Shown piece after piece: positions 23,946 to 36,100 of a DNA stretch of 64,000 bases. This DNA is from Pomphorhynchus laevis. Its lineage: Eukaryota; Acanthocephala; Palaeacanthocephala; Echinorhynchida; Pomphorhynchidae. A model generated the notes under the pieces. The model was not told the origin of the DNA and searched no databases. It worked only from the letters and a program-made list of their open reading frames with translations. Location of the stretch: positions 124,001-188,000 of the forward strand of contig WNNJ02000107.1 in NCBI GenBank assembly GCA_012934845.2. The letters are read 5' to 3'. Both the position numbers and the translations under genes were made by a program. How positions within the stretch are numbered: the stretch's first letter is position 1; every line of letters starts with the position of its first letter.

Positions 23946-24115
23946 AAAACATGTAAGCCAGACGCGAAAGAATGACGAATGCCGTTTCGTCATCACAATG
24001 ACTCATAAGTGCCAGATCCCTCCCACTACTGGATGCAGAGAAGGACCATCAATGATGAGTTATTGTGATGACGAAATGGCATTCGTCATTCTTTCGCGTC
24101 TGGCTTACATGTTTT
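23946..24115. mobile_element. Foldback/MITE-like hairpin element (gacgcgaaag family), copy 2
   Basis: Arms 23946-24006 and 24055-24115 are reverse complements with about two mismatches in 61 bp. The arms run from AAAACATGTAAGCCAGACGC to CGTCATCACAATGACTCAT. The loop carries CTACTGGATGCAGAGAAGG, matching copy 1 at 3189-3362. Confidence 0.88.
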
Positions 24116-24872
24116 AAACCTTTAAGTTATTTCCTATAAAACTCAAAACTCTGAGGTTGGATTAATGAAAAAAATTAAAATATTATTATTGAATAATTAA
24201 TCTTATTATTCATTTTACTAGATCCATTTTACAATTTAATTTTTTGACTTGTTTAATAACTCAAAGAAACATAGTGGAGTTTAATTTTAATTAAAATTAA
24301 ATTAAAACTGCTAATTTTAATCTTTGCATCTCATATTTTACACTTCTTTAAATTTTATTAAAGCTCCACCTTGTGTTTTTGGCATAAACCGTTGTCAATA
24401 TTCTGGTTTTCTTTATTTCTTTGCAAATCAGTGTACTATCAGTAAGTTATAGTGTGACACCGATTTCTGACATTTCGACACACGTTTATCCAATGATTTA
24501 GTAAAACCAGTATTGCATGTCAACATCGCACAGACAATGGAAAATGTGTAATCACAATTATCCTATTACTGCTTTTATTTAGCGTTTAATCGATTCTCTG
24601 CAATACAATGAGAAAAAAAACATTCTTTGGGTGCTTTTAAAAGAGTCGTGAAGTCCAAATAGACATTTCCTGGTATAACAAAATACGGTTATCTCATTGT
24701 AAAAATTTTATTTCAAATTTGATTCATATCTTTGTCTAGAATTGAAACTTAAAGTTGTTTAATAGAGCACTTGTAATTATTTTATGGTTTACTTTACGTA
24801 TTTTGACTTGTTAGTTTTCGAAAATAATTCCAATTGTTCTCAGCATCATCGTGATTTAAGAGTCACAACTAC

Positions 24873-25125
24873 CACTTTTGACCCTGCTGTTATGCTGGGT
24901 CGAGGAATAAAGGCCGAAATTTGATGAGATAGCAGTTACTCGTTATGATCTCTATTCCTTATTCGAATACATCGTATACCATTTATTAGCCAATTCATAA
25001 AAAATGACTTTTATTTTAACTTAATATATATAAATTGTAAAAAATTTTAAACAATTATTTATAATTTATCTTTTTTATTTATATCGTATAAAATACGTAG
25101 ACTCAGCTAGCTGATCTGATATTTT
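24873..25125 (+). repeat. Repeat family R1 copy
   Basis: Contains ACCCTGCTGTTATGCTGGGT, TTATTAGCCAATTCATAAAA and the terminal ACTCAGCTAGCTGATCTGAT. Confidence 0.6.
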
Positions 25126-26249
25126 ATAAGGATGGCAACTATAGACACGTGCAGATATGACAAAACAGAGCTGTGGATTTAAATAGAATATGCTAGTGTT
25201 TTAAATTTATTCAAATATAATTATTAAAAATTAAATCTTAAATTTGATAAATTTTATCTTACTATGAAATTTATATTATTATAAATTTAGTTTAATAATT
25301 TATTTTTACGAATTCATAATTATGTTATTTCTATGACTAAATGTTTTTTTTTATAAAAAATGCATGTATTAGCCAAAATATTTATCCTTAAATTTTTCTT
25401 CATAAGAAAAATAAAGAATAAATTAAATTAAATAATAATTTAATAATTTTTTTATTTCTAATAACTAAATTAAAAATGCATTCATTAGCAAAATTATATA
25501 TCCAAAAGTATTAGTTCATGAGAAAAATAAAGAATAAATTAAATATAAATAATTAATAATTATTAATTATTAATTTTAATTGCTGATGAGTAAAAAATTC
25601 GGGCCACAAACATCAAAATTTGATATTGATTTCTATCTACGCGCTCAAGCGATATAGTATTTGCAAATTAAGTAATTCATGTCCAGACTGTTTAATAATT
25701 ATTAATTATTTAATAATAATTAATTAATAATTTAATATTTATTTTATTTCTAATAACTAAATTTTTAATCGATTTAGTTAAAAATGCATGTATTTGCAAA
25801 ATTATTTATCCTTAAGTTTTTGTTCATAAGAAAAATAATAAATTAAATATAAATTATTAATAATAATTAATAAATTATTAATTTTAAATTTAATTACTGA
25901 TTAGTAAATAATTCGGAACTGTCCTATTTGGCTTTATGATGTTCTTGCAAATTAATGTTCGCATCTCAATTTTTCAGAATTGAAATGAATTTTGAAAATG
26001 AATTTATAAAAATTGCATTCATTGAAATGAAAATAAAAAAACCGGTAGCTGCTGTATTAAAGTTTAAGGAGATAAACATTGTAACTGACAGGATGCTTGT
26101 TGTTATTTCAAAAGCAACGAGATGAAACGTTTTTACTAAGTCGCCTGCTTTCTAGCAGTAAAAAGCAGTACTAAATATTCGGTTTTATTTTACGAGACAT
26201 GCAAGTTCTTTTCCGAAAATATAATCTTTTTTATGATTTGATTTCAGTA

Positions 26250-26570
26250 TTTTTCATAGCTGATGTACTAGTTACTTCATCATCTTCAACATCATTGTCG
26301 CCGCCACCTGCCTAGTATTCCTCGAATCAAATACTCTCTCTCTGCTACCAAAACTTTCTACATCCGCTGTACTGATGATGATAGTTTGAAATTTTGTTAA
26401 AAATCTTCGTTTTCATTGTTTTTAAAACGCAGCATTGATAAGTCGCACTCTCACTATGTTCTACCTGCCACTCACTATACCTATATATACCTATATATAC
26501 GCAGCAGCTGAAATCATCATCCATTCGTCTGTGTGTATTAACGACTCCACTACGATACAGTAGAGCAAAA
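26250..26570. other. Less AT-rich island upstream of the zinc-finger gene
   Basis: This stretch has lower AT content than its flanks, with CATCATTGTCGCCGCCACCT and a CTATATATAC duplication at about 26480. It lies some 0.5-0.8 kb before the predicted first coding exon. A promoter or 5' untranslated role is possible, but no core promoter element can be called. Confidence 0.25.
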
Positions 26571-27098
26571 CATTGACTTGTCTGAAAACATGCTTAGAAT
26601 CGATTTTTGGTTTGTTTTTTTTAAATTGTAAATGTGTCTGATCTCTTCGTACATTTGCCGTATGTCACTCTATCAAGTGACATATACTATTTTTGCAAAG
26701 TTCAGATATTTAAAATACTTTCCATCAGTAGGCGCAATAATAAACTGGTAATTTTTACTACTCAAACTAACCTTTTTTCGTCAGAATGTCAAAATGATCT
26801 CTAAAATAGATTTAATATATACAGAATTCAATTTAAAATTGCTGCTTCCTACTGATCCAAATACATGTCGATATGCATTAAGAGAAGGGAATGAAAACTG
26901 CTTGGATACACATCGATAATCGCATTGAAATATCATTTAAAGAAACAATTTCTGATTCCAACTTATTATTTAAATAAAATTGACAATTTTGTTGTTTATC
27001 ACCATCAAATAAATTTATAGGTTTCGAGCCATTAAGTGAACTTATTTCAATTTATACTTTTAAGACAATTCTAATCTTTAAATCATCTATAGACTTCA

Positions 27099-27115
27099 AT
27101 GCCATCAGGATCAAG
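27099..27115 (+). CDS. Zinc-finger gene, first coding exon (17 nt)
   Basis: ATGCCATCAGGATCAAG followed by the donor GTAAGT, encoding MPSGS plus two bases of Arg. A possible acceptor (cis or trans) CATCTATAG precedes it by 7 nt. Its join to exon 2 creates the RRKQ motif, which is the main reason to believe this tiny exon. Confidence 0.7.
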
Positions 27116-30100
27116 GTAAGTTTGTTTACAAGTGAATTCTCTTTTGTTAATATCTAAAAATTATGATCTTATAAAACTGATTGGTCTATGATATTTAAAT
27201 ACTAATGATTTAAATTGCAGCTTCACCACGACACAAAATAGTTTTTTTAAGTGTAGGAATGTTTTATCCGCATTAAATGCTTGATTGCCGCCATTGCATT
27301 TGTTAAATTTACAGATTTATGTTTTATAAATTGTTAAATTTATGAAACATCAAATTTATTACATCAATGAAACTATCGAGAAACTAACATCAAATTTATT
27401 ACATCAATGAAACTATCGAGAAACTAACATTTATTTAATGTAATAATGTGAAGCGTGATATTTTAGAGTATTTTAATTAACAAAATAAAGGTGCACGTTG
27501 ATTTTAATTATAGATTATTAATTTATAATGATAGAAATAGTTCTAATTGAACATTTTAAAGCTAACTTCCAGGATCATTCCTCATACGTTTTTTATCATA
27601 ATTTAATTAATTATATTTTAATAAGACATCTTATAAGTTTAGATTATGATATTATTCGTAATATTATGAGAGTTTTGCGATATTCTAAAGCAATTTCTTT
27701 AATTTCAATATTATCCACAATTATACAAAGTAACCACAAACTGTAATTTTGTATAAATGAATAAATTTAAATAAATAAATTAAATTTTAATTTATTAATT
27801 TAAATTTTAATTATATTGCCATAATTAAACACTCGTAAAACTTAAGAATTTTAAAGCTATGCCATTTTAAGTCACAATTTATGTCCCAATCAAATTTACT
27901 TGTGCTAATCGCATTTATTTGTTTGAATAGTTCAAATTTAAAGCTAACGTTTAACCAGTAGGTACTGGTGATGTAAGTTAAAATCACAAAATTTTATTTT
28001 CAGACTTCGTTTAATTTCAATTATTAATTTCTAATTATTTGATCAAATATAATAAAATTATCGATATCATTATTTAGTTTGATTAGCTTTATATAAAGCT
28101 AATCAGCTTTGATTAGCTACCAATTAAACAATCCCAATTTACAATTTGTCACGTGGATATTAACATGTTATAAATTTTACTTTTATTAACACGTCGTTCC
28201 CCTTTATTTTCCCAAAAGAAAGATCCTCGCAATTTAGAGCAAACATCTATTTGTAATCTGCAACTAATTTCCATGTTTCATATAAACTAAATATTTAGAT
28301 TATCATTAGAAATGACTTATGATTAGCAAATTACCTATAAAATCGTTATTAAACAGTTTGTTCAAGCAGCATAACGCTATAAAATAGCGTCAATAAATTA
28401 TTTAACATCAAACGATTACACCGGTATCAGTAATTTACAAAAGTTGCTTATATTTCTGCTATTGTGTTAGCCTTTCGCATTGTGTAATCGTGATCTTTTT
28501 CAATTAAATCAAATGCGTGAGCGTTTGATTGTATAAACAGTTGACAAAAAATTGATGCTGTCAAATCAGTAACAGAGCATTGCTTAGCATTGATAGAAAG
28601 AGCAGTTCTGATTGGTGCCTTGTTGCATTGATGTAAAAATCTATTACACAGTAACAGCTTTTCCATTGGAATTATGTTTTAAAGTTGCTGCGACAACTAT
28701 ATTTCAAAGAGCAGACTTAATAATGGAGCACGTAGTAAAACCATAACACGCACTTAATTTCCAGGAATATTTAAAAATTCATCTTTTCTAATTTAGACGC
28801 AAGCAGATTGTTCCTCAAAAGCTAAACACCCCCGATAACCAAAATTTGATTGATTTTTCTGTAATGCAATTTAACAATGATGTTAAACTTTACTCATTCC
28901 ACAACGATATTAATCTAAACTCATTCCACGATGATTCTAAGCTAGAGCGTCATAATTTATGCCAAAATGATGTTAAACTAAACTCAGCAATATGTCCTAA
29001 ATCAAAGCTCGAAAACCCTAATTTTAATATTCAAATTGAATGTGATATGGAGCAAGCAGCAGCGAATGTAAGTACTGCCTTATCTTTATTCCGTGATAAT
29101 TTTTACATTCAATGCTATTTGGAACAAATATAATGTGTGAAAACACTCTATCACTCTCTATATATAAATTACACAACATTAACACTTTTAGGTAACTTTA
29201 TCTACATTTTTACTTGTAGGACACGCTAATATAAAAAAGTTGAATGCGAAAGATTTTTCGAGGACGTTGATTCATTCCAGGAAACCGCAAAGCAAAATTT
29301 ATTGCATCTTTGAATGCTGATGCGTTCATCATCAAAAAGATTTAAGGATAATACAATATTTTGTTTGAATTCAATCTGAAAATTAATTTACACAAAAATA
29401 AGCTTTGTAAAAGTTACAAAAATTAAAATTTGTCATCAAAATGATTTTTTATCAAATTTGCATAAAAATGAATCTTGGATATAACCCAATTTTATTGTGC
29501 TTTCAAACTTTGAATTACTCAATATACAGGTAGAGTTTTGTAAAGAAAACACCGAATTTTTATAATAATATAAACACTAACATAGAAAATGATAAAGTTG
29601 TGTACTTTCAAAAAAACCAAATGTCGACTTCAACCTTGGGAGTTTTAATTTTAATTTGATTTTATTTGTAGATTATTAATTTCTAATTATTTAATCAAAT
29701 CTCATAAAATTATTGATCTTATCATTCTATTAAATTTTGATTTTGATTAGCTTTATAAGCTAATCAAAATCAGCTATTAATAAAATAATTTTAATTTACA
29801 ATTTGTCACGTGGACATTAAGATGTTCTAACACGTCGTTTCTCTTTATTTTCCGAAGCAAAAGAAACAGAATAGTTTAGTGCAAATGGTAACGCTTCATT
29901 GTGTTATAACTTCATAAATTCATTTATAAAGTTATAAATAAGGAATTATTTAAGGAATTATGCTACGACTTTTATTTACAAAACGAACAGAAAAGTTTTA
30001 AGCATGCGTTTTACAAACTTTGTTGATAAGATTAACCCGGAATGCGCCTACAACATTTTTGGTGAATTTTTTTAATTCTTTTAAATAATTTAATGTGAAA

Positions 30101-33100
30101 ATAAATCACATTTTTCAAATAAATAAACACCGGATTCTATCATTTAATAGGTATGTAAAATTTTGAAAGATTAAATGATGAATAAAGTGTAGATTTTAAA
30201 GCTCTTTAGGTAGTTACAAAATAGAGAAGCCTTTATGTGTATCAAATTTTTTAACTTTTACAAAAATTGAAAAAATCAATAAAATAGACTACGAACTTTG
30301 TATTCTTATAAATAATCTGTCTTCTTTCTTCTAAGTTATTCTATAGTGCGAATTGCTTTTCAGCGATAAAGAAAAAAATATTATTTAAAAAATCATTTAT
30401 CGTTTTTTTTAAAGTTGTAAAACTTTGATCCCCATGAAGGATTTTCGATGTTTTGTTATAAATAAAATATACACTTCAGAAAATTACTAAGGTAATTTTC
30501 TGAAGATGCTTACATAAGTTAGCGAAATTTTAATGAAATATTTCCTCTTTTCTTTGATCCAGCTCCAAAAATTCTTTATCAACTATTTAAAATTAAAAAT
30601 TGTTTTTAATAATTTTTTAATTTTTAATTTTTAAATTTTAAATTTTAATTTTAATTTTTTAATTTTTAACTATCCTAATTTTATTGTTGTTAAACTATGA
30701 ATTACGATTTACTTAATATGTAGGTTAGTAAGTTTTGTAACCTAAAAGAAAACAATGTTATTAATTTTGAAAGTATTATTTTCGAATTTTATAATTTTAT
30801 ATTTTCAAATAATGAGAACAAATTAACCTGTGCTAAACTGTCTTTTATCTTTTCACAATGAACTTTTTATTCACATCGTAACATCGTGTACGTGGCGTTG
30901 TCAGATTGTTTTGTAGCGGATAAAACAATCCTTATGTACACACCCTTTTGAAATATGAATGAAATATTTAGGTGTGTATATAACACGACTATTTGTTGCT
31001 CTTTTTTTAGGCAAGTTTTTAAAAAATTTTTATTTATTATAACCTAATTCATCGTGAAAAGTATTTAGGTGTTGAGAACTTGATCATCAATATGTTAACT
31101 ATTTTTACAAATAGTATTTTGTTTCTAAGCAATAAATGCACGTATTTGTCCGTCAATGTGTTTTGAATATTCTCCGCTGTCGAATATATCTTTGAAGAAG
31201 AAATGTTTTGTATTTCACCTGTCATCATCATACTGGAATAGATCGAGGAAAACATTGGAAGTGTATCCATCATCACCATCATTTAACGTAGACGCGAATA
31301 TCTTACTACTCGAAGTAATCTGCACCAGTAAATTTACTGCTTGTTAAAATTGTGACAGCTAGCAGCAAAATCTTTTACTTCTTGTCACTCCTGTTTGTGA
31401 CCTTTATAACAATTTGTTTGTAACATGAGATTAACTAGACAAAATAAAAGGTTGGCACTGAATTCAGTGGTCGTCCCCGCTGCCAGTAGCAACTACGCGC
31501 GATTTGTCAAAATTAATTATAACACTTGCATACATTGTCATACCATCATTCCAGTTGATTGCAGAAAATTGACCTCTAGACTGCAAAAGACCAACTACAA
31601 TAATAATTTGCAGAATTAAACCATTCACAGATACGTGGGATAGCAGATAGTCAACTTATTGCATAATCATGTATATAATGATTTGTAAATTAGCTACCGA
31701 ATTTTGAATTATTACCAATTAAAAGATATCAATGAACTTGAACTTCAAGTCCATTGTGCATAAAAGAAACACTAAGAACAATTTTTGAAAGTTACTGAAG
31801 ATTTTACGGATGAAAGTCCTTAACTTGATCAATCGATTATTCAAATAGTTAATTTTCTAAATTTTAAACAATATACTAAAATAATAAAATATTATCATAA
31901 TATCAGGACAACATAGAAGATTGGAAATAACAAAATTATATAATTTGGATTGTTCAAAGTAGTTCCAAACTACAATAGAAGTAAAGGAACATCAGTTATG
32001 AATTTTTATTAAAACTTTATGCTACTGAATAGCTTTTGAGCATATTCAATATTCTCAGTATAATTATTGAATAGAATTAAGAAATAGCAAACAAAAGATT
32101 GCATTTGTAATACAATTTTTGGACTAGTAATATCTATAACCAAATTACAACTTTAAATTTTTTAATGAGTACACAATAAACATTGTAGAATTAGAAAATA
32201 GCTAAGATGTAATAATTTTAGTGAATTTACCATCTCGGCGCGCTTAATATTTAATAATATAATAATATTAGAATTATAACTAATAGTATAAGTCATCGAT
32301 GAAATGTTAATTTTAATTATTTATAGTTGAAATTCTTCCAGGGATGATAATCTACTACGTTGCATTCTAATATGATCATATATACACTTAAATTTTTTAG
32401 AATCGCATACGTATCGAATTTTTCGTTATTTTAAATTATAGAAAGAGAAGAAAATCAATTTTCATAAAGAGATTACCAATTTTACGTTCTTATCTAGTCA
32501 CATTCTAATTTAAAGAAAAAGCTGTCCTAAATTAATATTACGTTTATTAGATAAAATTTATGGGCGTGTTAATCGACTGTTAGTCGTGTTCAATTTATTT
32601 ATAGTCGTGTTTAATTTAGACTGGAAATGTTCAATCGGTGCATTCGTTGTTTATCATAAGGACATATTAGTAGGATAAAATTAATATGCTAACCTTAATA
32701 ATAAAAAATGTCAAAATTTTTATTTATTAACCATCAAGTCAGTTAACGAAATACTGAAATAATACCTAGCAAAATAAAATGCAAGAAACTTCTACGTTAA
32801 AAAACCTTGTATATAATGAATTATCGAAAGTCACTCAAGAAAAAACAGTAATATATTATAGAACATTAACATTTAAAAAGAATAAAATTTTTACAGGATT
32901 CATCAAAGATTATTGCGGGTACGAATTGTAACATATATCTTGAAAGTTTTTCTTAGTTTACGAAAACGTACATGCCACTGCCTATTACACGATCGTTTTA
33001 GATGCTATCTTATATGCATCCCGTTCATCAAAGCCATTGATGAACTGTTTTAAAAATATACAGCAATTTGTCTTATGTTCGATTGTAAGCGTTAACGCTA

Positions 33101-36100
33101 CGCACAAATGCAACAACCAATTCATTACATTTCCTTCCTCTTACAGAAACGTCCAGACTCTAGTTGGTCCCGCAGATTGTACCTTTGTAATTCCTCAGTG
33201 TCATTCTTGCTCTTCCTCATTGTGGTCCTACTAGATTCATAGAAGTTGTCATCATTATAGCTGGGTTCTCTGAGATATCTCGAATTTTTTCCACATGTCG
33301 GTCGTCGATAGAATCTACCTCTTCCTTTGTGCCAGTGGTATAATTTCGATTTTACTTTGGTTCTATATATTTCTTGTTTGGTGATAACGTTGTTAGTGGA
33401 TCACCCCAATAGCTTTCTCCTTATAATTCGTAATCATATTTACGACTCGAGGTGCCATCATTTATAAAAATAAAATATTTTGATCAAATACCCTCCAAAT
33501 ATTGCGTGTATAAATGAAGCAAAAACAATTGATCCCGATGATTTCGCAATATAAAGAATTTTAATTATAACGAGTTATATTTTTCACTATAACGAGTTTT
33601 AATTTTTCGAAATTTAAATATTTGACTAAGTTCAATGTTTGAAATGCTCGATAATGTCTAAAATTCTATTTGAAAAAATAAAATAAAAAATAACTGGAAA
33701 AATTCTGAATTTTAGTGTGTAGTTAAATGAAAACCAACATGCTTGTGAACAAGGATCAAAATGCTAAAAAATAGTTTTTGCTAACAAACCATTGCGATTT
33801 GATGTAAATAAATCCACAATCAAAATTTTAATTTTGTAAAGTCTAAAATTTATTAGTTTTGGCAAAAATAATTTTAAATTAAATTTAAGTAATTTAAGAT
33901 TCTTAAATTGATTTACAATGAAAGTTTAATTTGTCGAGCTTGATAAAGCGTATGATAATCCTATGTAATAAACTATGTTTTTATCTTACAGTAGCAGCTT
34001 CCTGAACTTTAAAAAACAAGGAACGTTGTCGAGCTCGATAAAACGTATATTAAAATCTATATCAATCATGTATATGACTAATACTTGTATATTAATATGT
34101 GTATACACGTATACATGTCTCATATATATTAATTATAGTCATTTAGATGACTATATAGTCATTTTCTAATTCATTTTATAGTTCACCTTTTGAACGAGCG
34201 TTCATCAATTGTATTGCTTAGTTGAGTAAGAGCAACAAAAAGAAGAAACGTTCCTTATTTTGTAAGAATTTATTTATTAAATAAATTCAATTTATTAATA
34301 AATTCATTAAAATGCAATCTCTTCTCTGTTTAGATTATCAACAGTTCAGGCAATTATTACTATTATTTAATAATCACTCGCATATCTTACACAAATGATT
34401 TACACTGGCTTTGTTGTTTTTAATTAAAAGTCCACAGAAATTATTAATTTTCCTTTATTTTGCATTGTGTAGTCGAGCGTTTGTTTTCTACTAGAGAAGA
34501 TACGTTGTCGAGCTCAATAAAGCCTATATTATAACCTATATCAATCATGTATATGATTAATACATATAAAGGGTTATAGGTTTTTTATATTTAGGCTTTT
34601 TGTTTACTTTTTGCGTTCATCAATTGTATCGCTTAGTCGAGTAAAAAGAATAAACGATAAGTTAAAATAGGAAAAACCAGTTTTATAAATTATGGAATTT
34701 GTACTATAACAGAAGGCGAAAACGTTTCAAATTTCATTTTTTGAATAATAAACAAACTTATGTATTAAAATTTATTTTTATATTATATGTATTTATATTT
34801 ATTTTTATTAAATTTTGTATAAAAATGCATTAAAATGTATTTGTTTTTTCCGTTAAAAATTATGAATTTATGCCATCAAAATGCAAGAGTTATCAAAATT
34901 ATTTTGTCATTAAATTTGATGGAACATAAAAGGAAATAGCTTGAACAAATTTAAAAGATATTTGTGGGCATTTAATGACTTTAAAGAAATAAAGTTTACT
35001 TGACATAATGAAATTTAATATAATTTGTTTAACATATTCTGTCTATTTAAAGAAGAACTACCTTGCTACTTGTAAAGGTGGCAATCAATCAATCGAACTA
35101 GAGAATGGTAAACGAAAGCGGCAATACAATGTTGAAGTGGATCCAGCGAAGTAAGTGTTATTTGCCATTTTAGTAACATTAAAGAATCATTAGTCGATTT
35201 TATCAATTTTATTTAAGAAGCTTTTTAGTTGTGGATATTTTCAAGTTTTATGTTTTTATATTTTGGTAGTATACGCCAAATAAAGTAGAAATGAACGATC
35301 ATAATGACTGCCGTTCGAGAAAATATAAATTCATTTATAAATTCATTTGATGAAGAATATTTTTAATAAAATATTAAACACTAAGCAGACACTACGGGGC
35401 TTAATGGACTACATGCAAGTTCAATGCATTATTACAATACATCGAATAAAATTAATAAAACTTATAATTAACTAATTATTAATTAATAATTAAAAAATCA
35501 TTAATTATTTTACGATAATGCATCGAATAAAACACTGTTAAAATTAAATCAAACATTAAGTATAAAATTAATGTAGTTTTAAGTCAACTACAAATCTGTA
35601 CAGACAATAAGAAAACTGACAGAGAAAAACTGTATACATCATAGTTTGACTCTGTACCCCAGATGTGAATAAATAAATGAAATGGAATTTAAACAATTAT
35701 AGGCAATTTTAAGTAATGGTGTCCAACAGGCCACATAATATTAAACGAAGAAATATACCTCGTTGTACATGTTGATTGTTAATTTACTAATTAAATAAAT
35801 TAAATTAATTTTTATTAAATTAATTTTTATTAAATTAATTTAATAATTTCGTTCATTTAAATTTTGGAACAGAATCAACATAACGCAAAGTCTTCTTCAA
35901 TTCTAAATTTTAAATTATGTTTAGCCTTAGAACACAGAAGTGACATATTAATCATTTAATTATATTAATTATAAATAATATAATTGATAAATCCGTATTA
36001 ATTCAATTAATATTTTTATACAAATCGTAAAGCAGAATTCAAAGTGCATGAACCTTTAAGTTCTTGAAACTTAAAGTCATTATATACTAAAATATACTCA

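Larger units (their letters stand above)
29866..35052. other. Intron 2 of the zinc-finger gene, remaining part
   Basis: Mostly AT-rich. Near 30480-30590 is a copy of the sequence seen at 1390-1540 (GGTAATTTTCTGAAGATGCT and TTCTTTATCAACTATTTAAA). Near 33931-34670 are direct repeats containing TTGTCGAGCTCGATAAA and CATCAATTGTATTGCTTAG. A minus-strand open frame lies at 33125-33400. Confidence 0.5.

Noticed and set aside
23820-24115. Hairpin at 23946-24115 considered as a tRNA or microRNA precursor
   Set aside because: The arms are 61 bp and match an interspersed family at 3189-3362 and 6742-7435, so a foldback element is the simpler reading.
28448-28666. 72-codon minus-strand ORF upstream of zinc-finger exon 2
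   Set aside because: No start context, splice site or recognisable domain; length is within chance for this region.
31049-31619. Overlapping small ORFs on both strands in intron 2
   Set aside because: Slightly less AT-rich sequence, but no splice signals in phase, no domain and no motif support.
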